Source: Azospirillum rugosum (GTDB lineage: Bacteria; Pseudomonadota; Alphaproteobacteria; Azospirillales; Azospirillaceae). Taken from it: 64,000 nt of DNA. The position numbers and the translations under genes were made by a program. The notes under the pieces were generated by a model. It was not told the origin of the DNA. It made no database searches and was given only the letters and a program-made list of their open reading frames with translations. The DNA lies in assembly GCF_017876155.1 (NCBI RefSeq), contig NZ_JAGINP010000025.1, forward strand, positions 1 to 64,000, given 5' to 3'. Below, piece after piece: positions 1 to 9,049 of this stretch; position 1 is the first letter of the stretch; every line of letters starts with the position of its first letter.

Positions 1-589
1 GTCCGATCCCCGCATCGTTCCCTCGCCGGCCGCTTTCTCCACGACCGGAGAGAATCACGACCAGCCGGCTGAGCCCAGCCTTTTTCCGCGTCCTGCTAAG
101 GCCGCGAAGGCTTGAGCGTTGTCTTCCGGCGGACCGCCGCTCCGGCGGTCCGTTCCGGAAACCGGTTCCTGCGGTCCGCGCACCGCGGACCGGGCGGCCG
201 TTCCGGATAATTGGCCGGTCCCGAATACTTCGAATTCCATACCGTTTCCTTTGCTTTCGTCATCCGACCCTTGGGAGTCTCCCAATGGCCGGGACGGGGC
301 AGGGCTGGTCCGCCGACCATGGGGCGTACACGCGGTTCCCGCGATGATGCCCTCGCGGTTCGCGCGATGATGCCCTCGCGGTTCCCGCGATGATGCCGTT
401 GACCGGCAACCCGCCATTTGTGCTATCCCTAACGAGCGATCGGTGCCATGGGATCGGGCCGGGCTCCCCCTGGAGCGCCGGCAACCGGCATGGGCCGGAC
501 GCGTCGCCGATTGAAAAACGCCGCCGTTTGGCGCAGCTTCACACCGCTCAACCGTCACGCCCCCTTTCACTACGCCTGCGAACCGTCGA
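1..589. other. Gene-free stretch upstream of olsB
   Basis: No convincing gene is seen here. Open frames exist on both strands but show no recognisable domain and are mutual shadows in GC-rich DNA. The stretch holds two perfect 9-bp hairpins with 3-nt loops (131-151 and 172-192) and a short tandem repeat (331-397). The hairpins lack a following T-run, so they are not classic terminators. The olsB promoter should lie in the right-hand part, but no clear -35/-10 pair was recognised. Confidence 0.5.
331..397. repeat. 23-bp tandem repeat, 2.9 copies
   Basis: Three head-to-tail units begin at 331, 354 and 377. The second differs from the first by one base (C to G) and the third stops two bases short. 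Each unit contains GCGATGATGCC. The repeat lies about 190 bases before the olsB start. No role can be assigned; slippage-prone repeats of this size can vary in copy number between strains. Confidence 0.85.
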
Positions 590-1411
590 ATGGCTGATAC
601 GAGCATGGACCAGGACAGTTCCTCCGAACTGCGCATGGGTTCCCTGGAAGTCAGGCTGGCGGAAAGCGCCGCCGAGGTCGACTGGGCGCAGGCGCTCCGC
701 TACCGCGTCTTCTACGAGGAGATGTCGGCGATCCCGACCCCCGACATGGCGGCGCGCCACCGCGATTTCGACGACTTCGACACGCTGTGCGACCATCTGC
801 TGGTCATCGACCACGCGCGCGGCGACGGCCCGGAAAGCGTGGTCGGCACCTACCGGCTGATCCGCCGCTCGGCGGCGGCGAAGGCCGGGCGCTTCTACTC
901 CAGCGACGAATACGACATCAGCCGGCTGGTGAACCTTCCCGGCGAGATCCTGGAACTGGGCCGGTCCTGCGTGGACGCCGCCTACCGCACGCGCGGCAGC
1001 ATGCAGCTGCTGTGGCGCGGCATCGCGGCCTATGTCTTCCACCACGACATCGCGCTGATGTTCGGCTGCGCCAGCCTGCCGGGCACCGATCCGGCCGCCC
1101 TGGCGGAGCCGCTGGCCTACCTGTACCACCACCACCTCGCCCCGCCGGAGCTGCGCCCGGTGGCACTGCCGGAACGGCATGTCAGCATGGACCTGCTGCC
1201 GCGGGAGGGGATCGACCCGAAGCGGGCGCTGACCGTGCTGCCGCCGCTGATCAAGGGCTACCTGCGGCTGGGCGGCTTCATCGGCGACGGGGCGGTGATC
1301 GACCATCAGTTCAACACGACGGACGTGTCCATCGTGGTGAAGACCGACCTGATCACCGACAAATACTCCAAGCACTACGAGCGGCGTGGTCATTTCGGTC
1401 AGACCGCGTGA
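590..1411 (+). CDS. olsB: L-ornithine N-alpha-acyltransferase (OlsB-like)
   Basis: This 273-residue GNAT-fold protein belongs to the hemolysin-like OlsB family, which transfers a 3-hydroxyacyl chain from acyl-ACP to the alpha-amino group of ornithine to make lyso-ornithine lipid at the inner membrane. The family motif ELGRSCV is present near residue 122, preceded by the conserved RYRVFYEEM segment and a VVGTYRL strand. The start at 590 (ATG) is used; an in-frame ATG at 605 is an alternative. The gene for the second acyltransferase (olsA) follows after 7 bases, so the two are almost certainly cotranscribed. Ornithine lipids are phosphate-free membrane lipids; regulation by phosphate is known elsewhere but no Pho box was recognised here. 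Confidence 0.85.
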   Translation: MADTSMDQDSSSELRMGSLEVRLAESAAEVDWAQALRYRVFYEEMSAIPTPDMAARHRDFDDFDTLCDHLLVIDHARGDGPESVVGTYRLIRRSAAAKAGRFYSSDEYDISRLVNLPGEILELGRSCVDAAYRTRGSMQLLWRGIAAYVFHHDIALMFGCASLPGTDPAALAEPLAYLYHHHLAPPELRPVALPERHVSMDLLPREGIDPKRALTVLPPLIKGYLRLGGFIGDGAVIDHQFNTTDVSIVVKTDLITDKYSKHYERRGHFGQTA

Positions 1412-1418
1412 GCCGGCC

Positions 1419-2255
1419 ATGACGGCAGAGGTTGAGGAGACGGGCGCCCGCCCGCTGGGCTCGCCGATCCGGGGCGCGTTGCGCCTGGCGCTGTATCTCG
1501 CCTGGACGCTGCTGCTGGTCCCGGTGCAGGCGCTGGCGGTGGCGCTGAAGCTGCCGCTGCGTTACCGCCTGCCGCTGCTCTACCACGGCGTCTGCGCCCG
1601 CATCCTGGGCTTCGAGGTGGTGGTGCGCGGGGAACGCGCGCAGCCGGGGCCGGTGCTGTTCGTCTCCAACCATTCCTCCTACCTGGACATCACGGTGCTG
1701 GGCTCGGTCATCCCGGGCTCCTTCGTCGCCAAGAGCGAGGTGGCCGGCTGGCCCTTCTTCGGCGCGCTGGCCAAGCTGCAGCAGACCGTCTTCGTGGAGC
1801 GCAAGGCCCGAAGCGGCGTGGAGAAGCAGCGCGACGAGCTGGGCGCGCGGCTGGACGCCGGCGACAACCTGATCCTGTTCCCGGAAGGCACGTCCAGCGA
1901 CGGCAACCGCACGCTGCCCTTCAAGACGGCGCTGTTCGCGGTGGCCGCCCGGCGCATCGGCGGCACGCCGCTGACCGTGCAGCCGGTCAGCATCGCGCCG
2001 ACCCGGCTGGACGGCGTCCCCATGGGCATCGCCTTCCGGCCCTGCTACGCCTGGTACGGCGACATGGACCTCGCCCCGCACCTGTGGACGGTCTTCACGC
2101 TCGGCCGCATGACGGTGGAGGTGGAATTCCACCCGCCCGTGACCATCGAGGGCTTCTCCAGCCGCAAGGCACTGGCCGACCACTGCCAGCGCGCCGTCGC
2201 CCAGGGCGTGGAACGCGCCGTCTCGGGCAAGCACACCCCGCCGCAGGGGCATTGA
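1419..2255 (+). CDS. olsA: Lyso-ornithine lipid O-acyltransferase / PlsC-family acyltransferase (OlsA-like)
   Basis: A 278-residue membrane-associated acyltransferase of the PlsC/LPLAT superfamily. The catalytic HX4D motif is visible in SNHSSYLDITV, and the acceptor-binding block FPEGTSSDGNRTLPFK follows about 80 residues later. A hydrophobic segment near residues 20-40 should anchor it to the inner membrane. Placement directly after olsB argues for the second step of ornithine-lipid synthesis, O-acylation of lyso-ornithine lipid, rather than general phosphatidic-acid synthesis, though many OlsA proteins do both. The ATG at 1419 is preferred; a GTG at 1386 inside the end of olsB would extend the frame by 11 residues. 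Confidence 0.8.
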   Translation: MTAEVEETGARPLGSPIRGALRLALYLAWTLLLVPVQALAVALKLPLRYRLPLLYHGVCARILGFEVVVRGERAQPGPVLFVSNHSSYLDITVLGSVIPGSFVAKSEVAGWPFFGALAKLQQTVFVERKARSGVEKQRDELGARLDAGDNLILFPEGTSSDGNRTLPFKTALFAVAARRIGGTPLTVQPVSIAPTRLDGVPMGIAFRPCYAWYGDMDLAPHLWTVFTLGRMTVEVEFHPPVTIEGFSSRKALADHCQRAVAQGVERAVSGKHTPPQGH

Positions 2256-2297
2256 TTCTCCTTTCTCCGGGGCAGGGCGGTCGCATGTGGCGTTCAA

Positions 2298-2404
2298 CCC
2301 TCTCCCCTCTGGGGAGAGGGCAGGGTGAGGGGGCCCCGCCACCTTGGTACGTCCGGCAAAAGCGCAACCCCCTCACCCTAACCCTCTCCCCAGAGGGGAG
2401 AGGG
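2298..2404. repeat. Dispersed inverted repeat family A, copy 1
   Basis: Two arms of about 36 bases (2298-2332 and 2368-2404) are near-perfect inverted copies, each with its own internal hairpin of the type CCTCTCCCC/GGGGAGAGG. The arms share the GGTTAGGGTGAGGGGG-type core seen in the other family A copies in this window. It lies between the end of olsA and the miaB promoter. Confidence 0.85.
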
Positions 2405-2424
2405 AACTTCATTTGCGGCCGCGG

Positions 2425-2454
2425 TTGACTCGTTTTGGCGCACTCGTGCTACCA
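2425..2454 (+). promoter_or_regulatory. Predicted promoter of the miaB operon
   Basis: A -35 box TTGACT (2425-2430) and a -10-like CTACCA (2449-2454) are separated by 18 bases. Transcription would start near 2462, leaving a leader of about 85 bases before the TTG start of miaB. Predicted by eye from the alphaproteobacterial TTGAC/CTATAT pattern. Confidence 0.5.
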
Positions 2455-2489
2455 TATAGGCCGGAAGCGATGCCGCGGCGCGGCGGGTC

Positions 2490-2530
2490 GCGCGCCGGGC
2501 CTGCGCGGGTCGGCGCGCCTTTTTGTTTTG
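2490..2530 (+). terminator. Hairpin with T-tract in the miaB leader
   Basis: A perfect 8-bp GC stem (GCGCGCCG 2490-2497 with CGGCGCGC 2511-2518) is followed by CTTTTTGTTTT. It has the form of an intrinsic terminator, yet sits between the predicted promoter and the ribosome-binding site GGAAGG (2535-2540) of miaB. It may attenuate transcription or end a short RNA. Confidence 0.55.
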
Positions 2531-2545
2531 GGGCGGAAGGGATCG

Positions 2546-3952
2546 TTGAGTAAGAAGCTCTTCATCAAGACCTGGGGCTGCCAGATGAACGTCTACGACT
2601 CCGCCCGCATGGCGGATGTCCTGGCACCCCTGGGTTACCGGCCGGTGGACGAGCCGGACGGCGCCGACATGGTGATCCTCAACACCTGCCACATCCGCGA
2701 AAAGGCATCCGAGAAGGTCTTCTCGGAACTCGGTCGCCTGCGCCAGCTGAAGGACATCAAGGCGGAGGCCGGCGACGGCCGCATGATCGTCGCGGTGGCC
2801 GGCTGCGTCGCCCAGGCGGAGGGGGAGGAGATCGTCGCCCGCGCCCCCTACGTGGACATCGTCTTCGGCCCGCAGACCTACCACACCCTGCCGGAGATGG
2901 TGGCGAAGGCCAGCCGCCGGGCGGGCAGCGTGCTGAACACCGACTTCCCCGTGGAGTCCAAGTTCGACTTCCTGCCGGACGAAAGCGCCGCCCAGGGCGT
3001 GGCCGCCTTCCTTGCCGTGCAGGAGGGCTGCGACAAGTTCTGCACCTTCTGCGTCGTCCCCTACACCCGCGGCGCGGAGTTCTCGCGCACCGGCGCGCAG
3101 ATCCTGGCGGAGGCCCGGCGCCTCGTCGCCGGCGGCACGCGGGAGATCAACCTGCTGGGCCAGAACGTCAACGCCTGGCACGGCGACGGGCCGGACGGCG
3201 CGACCTGGGGCCTCGGCCGGCTGGTCCGCGAACTGGCGGAGATCGACGGGCTGGAGCGCATCCGCTACACCACCTCCCACCCGCGGGACATGGACGACGA
3301 CCTGATCCGCGCCCATGCGGAGGTGCCGCAGCTGATGCCCTACCTGCACCTGCCGGTGCAGGCGGGCTCCGACCGCGTGCTGGCGGCGATGAACCGCAAG
3401 CACACGGCCGACGACTACCGGCGCATCGTCGACCGCCTGCGCGCGGCCAAGCCGGATCTCGCCCTGTCGGGCGACTTCATCGTCGGCTTCCCCGGCGAGA
3501 GCGACGCGGACTTCGCAGAGACGCTGCGGCTGGTGACCGACGTCGGCTACGCCCAGGCTTACTCGTTCAAATACAGCCCGCGCCCCGGCACCCCCGCCGC
3601 CCTGGAGACCGCCCAGGTGCCGGAGGATGTGAAGGACGCCCGGCTGGCGGCACTCCAGCAGCTGCTGAACGCGCAGCAGCAGGCCTTCAACCAGAGCTTC
3701 GTCGGCCAGACGGTGCCGGTGCTGTTCGACCGCGTCGGCAAGCGCGGCGGGCAGCTGCTGGGCAAGAGCCCCTACATGCAGTCGGTGCATGCCGAAGCCA
3801 ACGATCGGCTGTTGGGACGGATCGTGGAGGTGCGGATCGACGCCGCCCACCCGAACAGCCTGGCCGGCACCGTGGCGACCGGCGAATACACCTCGTCCCC
3901 GACCGGTCAAATCGGCCGAAACGGGACCCAAACCCTGGAGGCGACCGTTTGA
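2546..3952 (+). CDS. miaB: tRNA-2-methylthio-N6-dimethylallyladenosine synthase MiaB
   Basis: A 468-residue radical-SAM methylthiotransferase that adds a methylthio group to i6A37 of tRNAs reading UNN codons. The N-terminal UPF0004 domain carries Cys12, Cys48 and Cys87 for the auxiliary [4Fe-4S] cluster. The radical-SAM CX3CX2C motif is Cys162, Cys166 and Cys169 (GCDKFCTFC), and a TRAM domain closes the protein. The TTG at 2546 is chosen because translation begins [15 protein letters not shown] and GGAAGG sits just upstream; an in-frame ATG at 2435 would add a tail unlike the family and overlap the promoter. The stop overlaps the phoH start by four bases. Confidence 0.93.
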   Translation: MSKKLFIKTWGCQMNVYDSARMADVLAPLGYRPVDEPDGADMVILNTCHIREKASEKVFSELGRLRQLKDIKAEAGDGRMIVAVAGCVAQAEGEEIVARAPYVDIVFGPQTYHTLPEMVAKASRRAGSVLNTDFPVESKFDFLPDESAAQGVAAFLAVQEGCDKFCTFCVVPYTRGAEFSRTGAQILAEARRLVAGGTREINLLGQNVNAWHGDGPDGATWGLGRLVRELAEIDGLERIRYTTSHPRDMDDDLIRAHAEVPQLMPYLHLPVQAGSDRVLAAMNRKHTADDYRRIVDRLRAAKPDLALSGDFIVGFPGESDADFAETLRLVTDVGYAQAYSFKYSPRPGTPAALETAQVPEDVKDARLAALQQLLNAQQQAFNQSFVGQTVPVLFDRVGKRGGQLLGKSPYMQSVHAEANDRLLGRIVEVRIDAAHPNSLAGTVATGEYTSSPTGQIGRNGTQTLEATV

Positions 3953-5016
3953 ACGGCTTGCCCGATCAGCGAATCGATCTGAACTTCGACGACAACCGGC
4001 TCCTGCCGATGCTGTACGGGGAGCATGACCGCCACCTCGCCCGCATCGAGAACCAGTTGGGAGTCTCCCTGATCTCCCGCGGCAACACGCTGACCATCGC
4101 CGGTCCGGCGGAATCCGCCGAGACCGCCCGGTCCGCGCTCGACGCGCTCTACGAGCGGCTGAAGCGCGGCATGGCCGTCGGCACCGGCGAGGTGGACGCG
4201 GCCGTGCGCATGGCCACCGGCACCGGCGGCGCGCTCCGCGACCAGACGCTGGCGACGCTCAGCCGCGGGGAGGTCGCGGTGCGGACCCGCCGCAAGGGGG
4301 CGATCACCCCACGCTCGCCCATGCAGGCGACCTACCTCCAGGCGCTCGCCGAGAGCGAGATGGTCTTCGGCCTGGGCCCCGCGGGCACCGGCAAGACCTA
4401 CCTCGCCGTGGCGCAGGCGGTGGCGATGCTGACCACCGGCCAGGTGGACCGCATCATCCTGTCGCGCCCCGCCGTGGAGGCGGGGGAGCGGCTGGGCTTC
4501 CTGCCCGGCGACCTGAAGGAGAAGGTCGATCCTTACCTGCGTCCGCTCTACGACGCGCTGCACGACATGCTGCCGGCGGAGCAGGTGAAGAAACGGCTGG
4601 AATCCGGCGAGATCGAGATCGCGCCGCTGGCCTTCATGCGCGGCCGCACGCTCGGCAACGCCTTCGTCATCCTGGACGAGGCGCAGAACACCACGCCCAT
4701 GCAGATGAAGATGTTTCTCACCCGCCTGGGCGAGGGCGGCCGCATGGCGGTGACCGGCGACATCTCGCAGACCGACCTGCCGGCCGGCACCAAGTCCGGC
4801 CTGCGCGAGGCGCTGGACATCCTGCAGGGGGTGGACGGCATCCGCTTCGTCCATTTCACCGACGTGGACGTGGTGCGCCACCCGCTGGTCGCCCGCATCA
4901 TCCGCGCCTACGACCGCTTCGACAGCCAGACCAAGGCTGCGCGCCGCCCGGCCGCCCCCCGCAATGGGAATGGCGACGGCGCCGCGTCCGACCCCGCGGG
5001 GGAGGGGGCGCCGTGA
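3949..5016 (+). CDS. phoH: PhoH-like ATPase
   Basis: A 355-residue PhoH-family P-loop ATPase. An N-terminal KH-like region (about residues 1-115) precedes the ATPase core with Walker A GPAGTGKT (Lys149) and the Walker B-like block [11 protein letters not shown], followed by [11 protein letters not shown]. The family is linked to RNA and ribosome metabolism, and its conserved position between miaB and ybeY supports this; the exact reaction is unsettled. The TTG start (3949) overlaps the miaB stop as TTGA, which implies coupled translation. The C-terminal 30 residues are low-complexity, rich in Ala, Pro and Gly. Confidence 0.9.
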   Translation: MNGLPDQRIDLNFDDNRLLPMLYGEHDRHLARIENQLGVSLISRGNTLTIAGPAESAETARSALDALYERLKRGMAVGTGEVDAAVRMATGTGGALRDQTLATLSRGEVAVRTRRKGAITPRSPMQATYLQALAESEMVFGLGPAGTGKTYLAVAQAVAMLTTGQVDRIILSRPAVEAGERLGFLPGDLKEKVDPYLRPLYDALHDMLPAEQVKKRLESGEIEIAPLAFMRGRTLGNAFVILDEAQNTTPMQMKMFLTRLGEGGRMAVTGDISQTDLPAGTKSGLREALDILQGVDGIRFVHFTDVDVVRHPLVARIIRAYDRFDSQTKAARRPAAPRNGNGDGAASDPAGEGAP

Positions 5017-5546
5017 TGGCCGTCGACGTCGCCGTTTCACGTGAAGCAGGCGCCTGGGCCGACGACGCCGAATGGCTGTGCGAGCGCGCGGCGTTGGCTG
5101 CGCTGGCCGCCAGCTACGACGAGGAGGAGGGGCCGGCGGAGCTGTCCGTCGTGCTCGCCGACGACGCGCTGGTGCACCGGCTGAACCGCGACTACCGCGG
5201 CAAGGACAAGCCGACCAACGTTCTGTCCTTCGCCCTGACCGAGGCCGAGGAGCCGGAGTTGGGCGAGGACGCCCCGGTCATGCTGGGCGACGTCATCCTG
5301 GCCTGGGAGACCGTCGCCCGCGAGGCCGCCGAGCAGGGAAAGACGCCTTCGGATCACATGACCCACCTTGTGGTGCATGGCGTTCTTCATCTTCTCGGGT
5401 ATGATCACGAGACGGACGACGAGGCCGAGGAGATGGAGCAGCTCGAAACCGAGGTGCTGGAGACCCTGGGAATCGCCGACCCGTACGCCGCCACGCGCTC
5501 TCCGCCCGGGGAGCCGAACCTGGACGAACAACCGCCGGACCGATGA
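5013..5546 (+). CDS. ybeY: Endoribonuclease YbeY (16S rRNA maturation)
   Basis: A UPF0054-family metal-dependent RNase of 177 residues, needed for 3' maturation of 16S rRNA and ribosome quality control. The zinc-binding signature HGVLHLLGYDH is complete (His122, His126, His132, counted from the GTG). The reading frame can begin at GTG 5013 or at ATG 5016; both overlap the phoH stop, so translation is coupled either way. The stop overlaps the next start as ATGA. The miaB-phoH-ybeY-corC order is the usual alphaproteobacterial arrangement. Confidence 0.93.
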   Translation: MMAVDVAVSREAGAWADDAEWLCERAALAALAASYDEEEGPAELSVVLADDALVHRLNRDYRGKDKPTNVLSFALTEAEEPELGEDAPVMLGDVILAWETVAREAAEQGKTPSDHMTHLVVHGVLHLLGYDHETDDEAEEMEQLETEVLETLGIADPYAATRSPPGEPNLDEQPPDR

Positions 5547-6460
5547 GCGAAATTTCCGACAGTCGAACGCCCCGTGAAGACGGGGCCGAAGACCAGCACT
5601 CCCTGGGTCACCTGTTTCGCGGGTGGCTCCGGACCGTCCTCGGGGGGCGCGACGACGCCACCCTGCGCGCCACGATCGAGGAACTGATCGAGGACCAGGA
5701 CACCGGCGAGGAATCGTTGGGGGCGGGCGAGCGCGCCCTGCTCGCCAACATCCTCAAGCTCCGCGACCGCACCGTCGACGACGTAATGGTGCCGCGCGCC
5801 GACATCGTGGCGGTGGAGGTGGACACGCCGTTCCCCGCCCTCGTCCAGCGCATGGCGGAAGACGCCCATTCCCGCATGCCGGTGTACCGCGAGACGCTCG
5901 ACGACGTCGTCGGCATGGTGCACATCAAGGACGTGCTCGCCGCGCTGGCGCAGGGGAAGGCGGTGGCGCTGGCGGACATCGTCCGCGACCTGACCATCGT
6001 GGCGCCCAGCATGCCGGTGGTCGACCTGCTGGTGCAGATGCGCCAGAAGCGCCAGCACATGGCGCTGGTGGTCGACGAGTTCGGCGGCATCGACGGCCTC
6101 GTCACCATCGAGGATCTCGTCGAGGAGATCGTCGGCGAGATCGAGGACGAGCACGACGAGGAGGCCTCGCCCCGCCTCGTGGAACGCCCCGACGGCAGCA
6201 TCATCGCCGACGCCCGCGTCTCCATCGAGGATTTCGAGGAGCGTGTCGGCACCTTCCTGACGGAGGAGGAGCGCGAGGACATCGACACGCTCGGCGGGCT
6301 CGTCGTCTCGCTCGCCGGCCGCGTGCCGGGCCGCGGGGAGATGCTGACCCACCCCTCCGGCCTGGAGTTCGAGATCGTCGAGGCCGACCCCCGCCGCATC
6401 AAGCGCCTGCGCGTCCGCAACGCCCCCGCCAACAGCTCCGCCCTGGCCGAGGTGGGGTGA
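5543..6460 (+). CDS. CBS-domain protein of the CorC/HlyC (TlyC) family
   Basis: A 305-residue soluble protein with a CBS pair (about residues 75-205, including VMVPRADIVAVEVDTPF and VDEFGGIDGLVTIEDLVEE) followed by a CorC_HlyC transporter-associated domain (about 215-295). Such proteins are annotated as magnesium/cobalt efflux factors (CorC) or hemolysin-like TlyC, but lack membrane segments and a proven transport role. Linkage to lnt and ybeY is conserved in proteobacteria. It is the last gene of the overlapping miaB operon; a family A repeat follows. Confidence 0.85.
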   Translation: MSEISDSRTPREDGAEDQHSLGHLFRGWLRTVLGGRDDATLRATIEELIEDQDTGEESLGAGERALLANILKLRDRTVDDVMVPRADIVAVEVDTPFPALVQRMAEDAHSRMPVYRETLDDVVGMVHIKDVLAALAQGKAVALADIVRDLTIVAPSMPVVDLLVQMRQKRQHMALVVDEFGGIDGLVTIEDLVEEIVGEIEDEHDEEASPRLVERPDGSIIADARVSIEDFEERVGTFLTEEEREDIDTLGGLVVSLAGRVPGRGEMLTHPSGLEFEIVEADPRRIKRLRVRNAPANSSALAEVG

Positions 6461-6487
6461 CATCGTTCTGAAGCGGGGTCGCAGCAT

Positions 6488-6599
6488 TGGGCCCCCACCC
6501 TAACCCTCCCCCATCTTCGACGGGGGAGGGGACTGCCGCCGTTCGCGCGCTTAACCCCTCCCCCCGCGAAGTGGGGGGAGGCTGGGAGGGGGGCCCAAC
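6488..6599. repeat. Dispersed inverted repeat family A, copy 2
   Basis: The left arm begins GGGCCCCCACCCTAACCC and the right arm ends with its inverted counterpart GGGAGGGGGGCCC. Each arm contains a CCTCCCCC/GGGGGAGG hairpin around a TTCG-type loop. It fills most of the 206-base gap between corC and lnt. Confidence 0.85.
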
Positions 6600-6666
6600 G
6601 CAACCACCTCTGTCCCGACCGCCTCCTAACCTCCCCCGTCCTCAGTGACATCCCGGAGTTCGCCCC

Positions 6667-8268
6667 TTGTCCATCACCGACACCCTGACCACCCCAGCCC
6701 CGCTGGGCCGCCTTTCCGTGCGCCTTGCCGGGCTTGCCGGGTGGCGGCGGCTGGCCGTGGCCGCGCTGTTCGGCGGGCTGGCGACGCTGGCCTTGCCGCC
6801 GGCCGACGCCGTGCCGGTGCTGCTGGTCGCCTTCCCGGGCCTGCTCTGGCTGCTCGATGGGGCGCGGACGGGGCGGCAGGCCTTCGCGGTCGGTTGGTTC
6901 TTCGGCTTCGCCCACCATCTGCTCGGCCTTTATTGGATCAGCGCCGCGCTGTTCACCGACATCGGCCGCTTCTGGTGGGCGCTGCCGCTGTCCGCCGCGG
7001 GGCTGCCCATCCTGATGGCGATGTTCAGCGGCTTCACGACTCTGCTCGTGTGGAAGCTGCGGGCGACGGGGCTGGCGCGGGTGTTCCTGTTCGCCGCGTC
7101 CTGGGCGCTGTTCGAGTGGCTGCGCGGGCACATCTTCACCGGTTTCCCGTGGAACCTCATCGGCTATGGCTGGACCGGCTTCCTGCCGGTGCTGCAGAGC
7201 GTCTCCCTGTTCGGCATCTACGGCCTCAGCCTGCTGACCGCGCTGGTCGCGGCGCTGCCGGCGGTGCTGGGCGGCTCCGCACCGTCATCCCCGGCGGACC
7301 GCCGCCGCGGCTGGGGCGCCGTCGCCGCCGGGCTGGCGCTCTTCGCCGCGCTGGGCGCCTGGGGCGGGATGCGGCTGGCCGGTGCGTCCGACGAGACGGT
7401 GCCGGGCGTCCGCCTGCGGCTCGTCCAGCCGGCCATCGACCAGCGCCTGAAATGGGCGCCGGGCGAGCGCGTGCGGAACGTCCAGCAACAGATGGACCTG
7501 TCGGCCGCCGAGCCGGCATCACCCTCGGCCGGGCCGCCCACCCACGTCATCTGGGCGGAGACCGCCGTGCCCCTGTTCATCGAGCAGGACGCCCGCGTCC
7601 GGCAGGCGCTGGGATCCGTGACGCCGCCCGGCGGGCTGCTGATCACCGGCGCCCCGCGCGCCGCCGTGGATGCCGAGGGCGAGCAGCGCTACTACAACAG
7701 CATGGTGGCGGTGGACGGCAGCGGCGCGATCGCGGGCAGCTTCGACAAGTTCCACCTCGTCCCCTTCGGCGAGTACATGCCGCTGCGCCGCTGGCTGCCG
7801 GTCGGGGCCATCGCCGGCAACGGGGCGGAGTTCTCGGCGGGGCCGGGACCGGTGACGCTGGACCTCAAGGGCCTGCCGCCGGTCAGCCCCCTGATCTGCT
7901 ACGAGGTCATCTTCCCGAACGCCGTGATCGACCGCGACCATCGGCCGCAATGGCTGCTGAACCTCACCAACGACGCGTGGTACGGCAACACCGCCGGGCC
8001 GCACCAGCATTTCGCCATCGCGCAGACCCGCGCGGTGGAGGAGGGGCTGCCCCTCGTGCGCGTGGCGAACACCGGCATCTCGGGCGTCGTGGACGCTCAT
8101 GGACGCATAGCAGCAATGCTCGCACTTGGTCACAGGGGTGTGGTCGATACAGCCTTGCCGAAAGCCCTTCCAATGCCCACACTTTACGGTTGGATGGGCG
8201 ACGGGGTGTTCGGAGTACTGCTCCTGATCTGCTTCGCCGTCGGCCTGTCCGCTCGACAACGCCGCTAG
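6667..8268 (+). CDS. lnt: Apolipoprotein N-acyltransferase
   Basis: A 533-residue inner-membrane enzyme that adds the third acyl chain to the N-terminal Cys of lipoproteins. The first 200 or so residues form several hydrophobic helices; the rest is a periplasmic nitrilase-fold (CN_hydrolase) domain. The catalytic triad is visible as Glu298 (WAETAVPLF), Lys361 (FDKFHLVPFGEYMP) and Cys411 (PLICYEVIFP). It begins with TTG at 6667 (SITDTLTT follows). In Sinorhizobium the orthologue is ActA, required for acid tolerance, with a PhrR-type regulator next to it, matching the gene that follows here. Confidence 0.93.
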   Translation: MSITDTLTTPAPLGRLSVRLAGLAGWRRLAVAALFGGLATLALPPADAVPVLLVAFPGLLWLLDGARTGRQAFAVGWFFGFAHHLLGLYWISAALFTDIGRFWWALPLSAAGLPILMAMFSGFTTLLVWKLRATGLARVFLFAASWALFEWLRGHIFTGFPWNLIGYGWTGFLPVLQSVSLFGIYGLSLLTALVAALPAVLGGSAPSSPADRRRGWGAVAAGLALFAALGAWGGMRLAGASDETVPGVRLRLVQPAIDQRLKWAPGERVRNVQQQMDLSAAEPASPSAGPPTHVIWAETAVPLFIEQDARVRQALGSVTPPGGLLITGAPRAAVDAEGEQRYYNSMVAVDGSGAIAGSFDKFHLVPFGEYMPLRRWLPVGAIAGNGAEFSAGPGPVTLDLKGLPPVSPLICYEVIFPNAVIDRDHRPQWLLNLTNDAWYGNTAGPHQHFAIAQTRAVEEGLPLVRVANTGISGVVDAHGRIAAMLALGHRGVVDTALPKALPMPTLYGWMGDGVFGVLLLICFAVGLSARQRR

Positions 8269-8319
8269 CGCAACCAACAATCTTTTTCAATCACGCGCAT
8301 CAGGAGCGGCGGGGCGCCC

Positions 8320-8348
8320 TTGACTGCATACATGGATATGTCGTATCA
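8320..8348 (+). promoter_or_regulatory. Predicted promoter of the XRE regulator
   Basis: TTGACT (8320-8325) and GTATCA (8343-8348) lie 17 bases apart, about 30 bases before the ATG at 8380. The regulator could therefore be expressed independently of lnt. Confidence 0.5.
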
Positions 8349-8379
8349 AGGTTGCACAACTGTTTCAGGGAATTAGAGA

Positions 8380-8871
8380 ATGCCAGCAACAGCAACGCGG
8401 GGCCGCCGGGCGTCAGCCGGCCGTCCCAAGACGGGAAAGCCGAACCCGATTGACGTTCACGTCGGTTCCCGCGTCCGGTTGCGCCGGACCCTTCTGGGCA
8501 TGAGCCAGGAAAAGCTCGGTGAGGCCATCGGCCTGACCTTCCAGCAGGTGCAGAAGTACGAGCGCGGCGCCAACCGCATCGGCGCCTCCCGCCTGTTCGA
8601 TCTCAGCCGCGTCCTCGACGTGCCGGTGTCCTTCTTCTTCGACGACATGCCGGCCGAGGCGGCCGCTGCGCCGGTGGACGATGACGATGTGGCCGGCGGC
8701 GCCGTCGAGGAGCGTTCCTCGGGCGGTTACGAGCCGGATCCCATGGCCAAGCGCGAGACGCTGGAGTTGGTGCGCGCCTACTACCGCATCAACGACCCGT
8801 CGGTGCGCAAGCGCCTGTTCGAGCTGACCAAGGCGGTCGCCAACTCGGGCATGGTCGAAGCCGCCGAGTGA
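8380..8871 (+). CDS. XRE-family transcriptional regulator (PhrR-like)
   Basis: A 163-residue DNA-binding protein with one Cro/CI-type helix-turn-helix (about residues 25-80), including the clear motif [20 protein letters not shown]. The rest is an acidic linker and a helical C-terminus. Alphaproteobacteria keep a regulator of this type between lnt and metK; in Sinorhizobium the homologue PhrR is induced by low pH. It has its own predicted promoter and is followed by a terminator, so it is probably monocistronic. What it represses here cannot be read from the sequence. Confidence 0.85.
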   Translation: MPATATRGRRASAGRPKTGKPNPIDVHVGSRVRLRRTLLGMSQEKLGEAIGLTFQQVQKYERGANRIGASRLFDLSRVLDVPVSFFFDDMPAEAAAAPVDDDDVAGGAVEERSSGGYEPDPMAKRETLELVRAYYRINDPSVRKRLFELTKAVANSGMVEAAE

Positions 8872-8909
8872 CGGCCCGGGCGATGGCCCCGACACGGATC
8901 TGAAGAATT

Positions 8910-8951
8910 GGGGGGAGCGGCTTGCCGGCCGCACCCCCCGGTTTGCTTTTT
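8910..8951 (+). terminator. Intrinsic terminator after the XRE regulator
   Basis: A run of G residues with GCGGC on the left pairs with GCCGC and CCCCCC on the right (8910-8939), followed by GGTTTGCTTTTT. It separates the regulator from metK. Confidence 0.65.
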
Positions 8952-9020
8952 GCGAACCCGCGACTCCCGCGCCGGATTGCCGGCCGGCGGGGCCAAAGAC
9001 GTTCGGCAAAGGGAGATTGC

Positions 9021-9049
9021 TTGACCCACGCGGCAATTCTTGCCAAATA
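9021..9049 (+). promoter_or_regulatory. Predicted metK promoter with overlapping dyad
   Basis: TTGACC (9021-9026) and CAAATA (9044-9049) are 17 bases apart. The perfect dyad GGCAATTCTTGCC (9032-9044) lies between the boxes and touches the -10, where a bound repressor would block RNA polymerase. The transcript would carry a leader of about 80 bases that includes a 7-bp stem (9057-9063 with 9085-9091). Confidence 0.5.

Noticed and set aside
55-860. Open frames on both strands at the left edge
   Set aside because: They lack recognisable domains, and the 390-860 frame overlaps the well-supported olsB gene in another frame.
2298-2404. CRISPR array or insertion sequence at the family A repeats
   Set aside because: Arms are inverted pairs, not regularly spaced direct repeats, and no cas or transposase gene lies in the window.
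2435-2545. Longer MiaB N-terminus from an ATG at 2435
   Set aside because: The extra 37 residues have no homology, overlap the predicted promoter and the hairpin with T-run, and the TTG at 2546 has a good ribosome-binding site.
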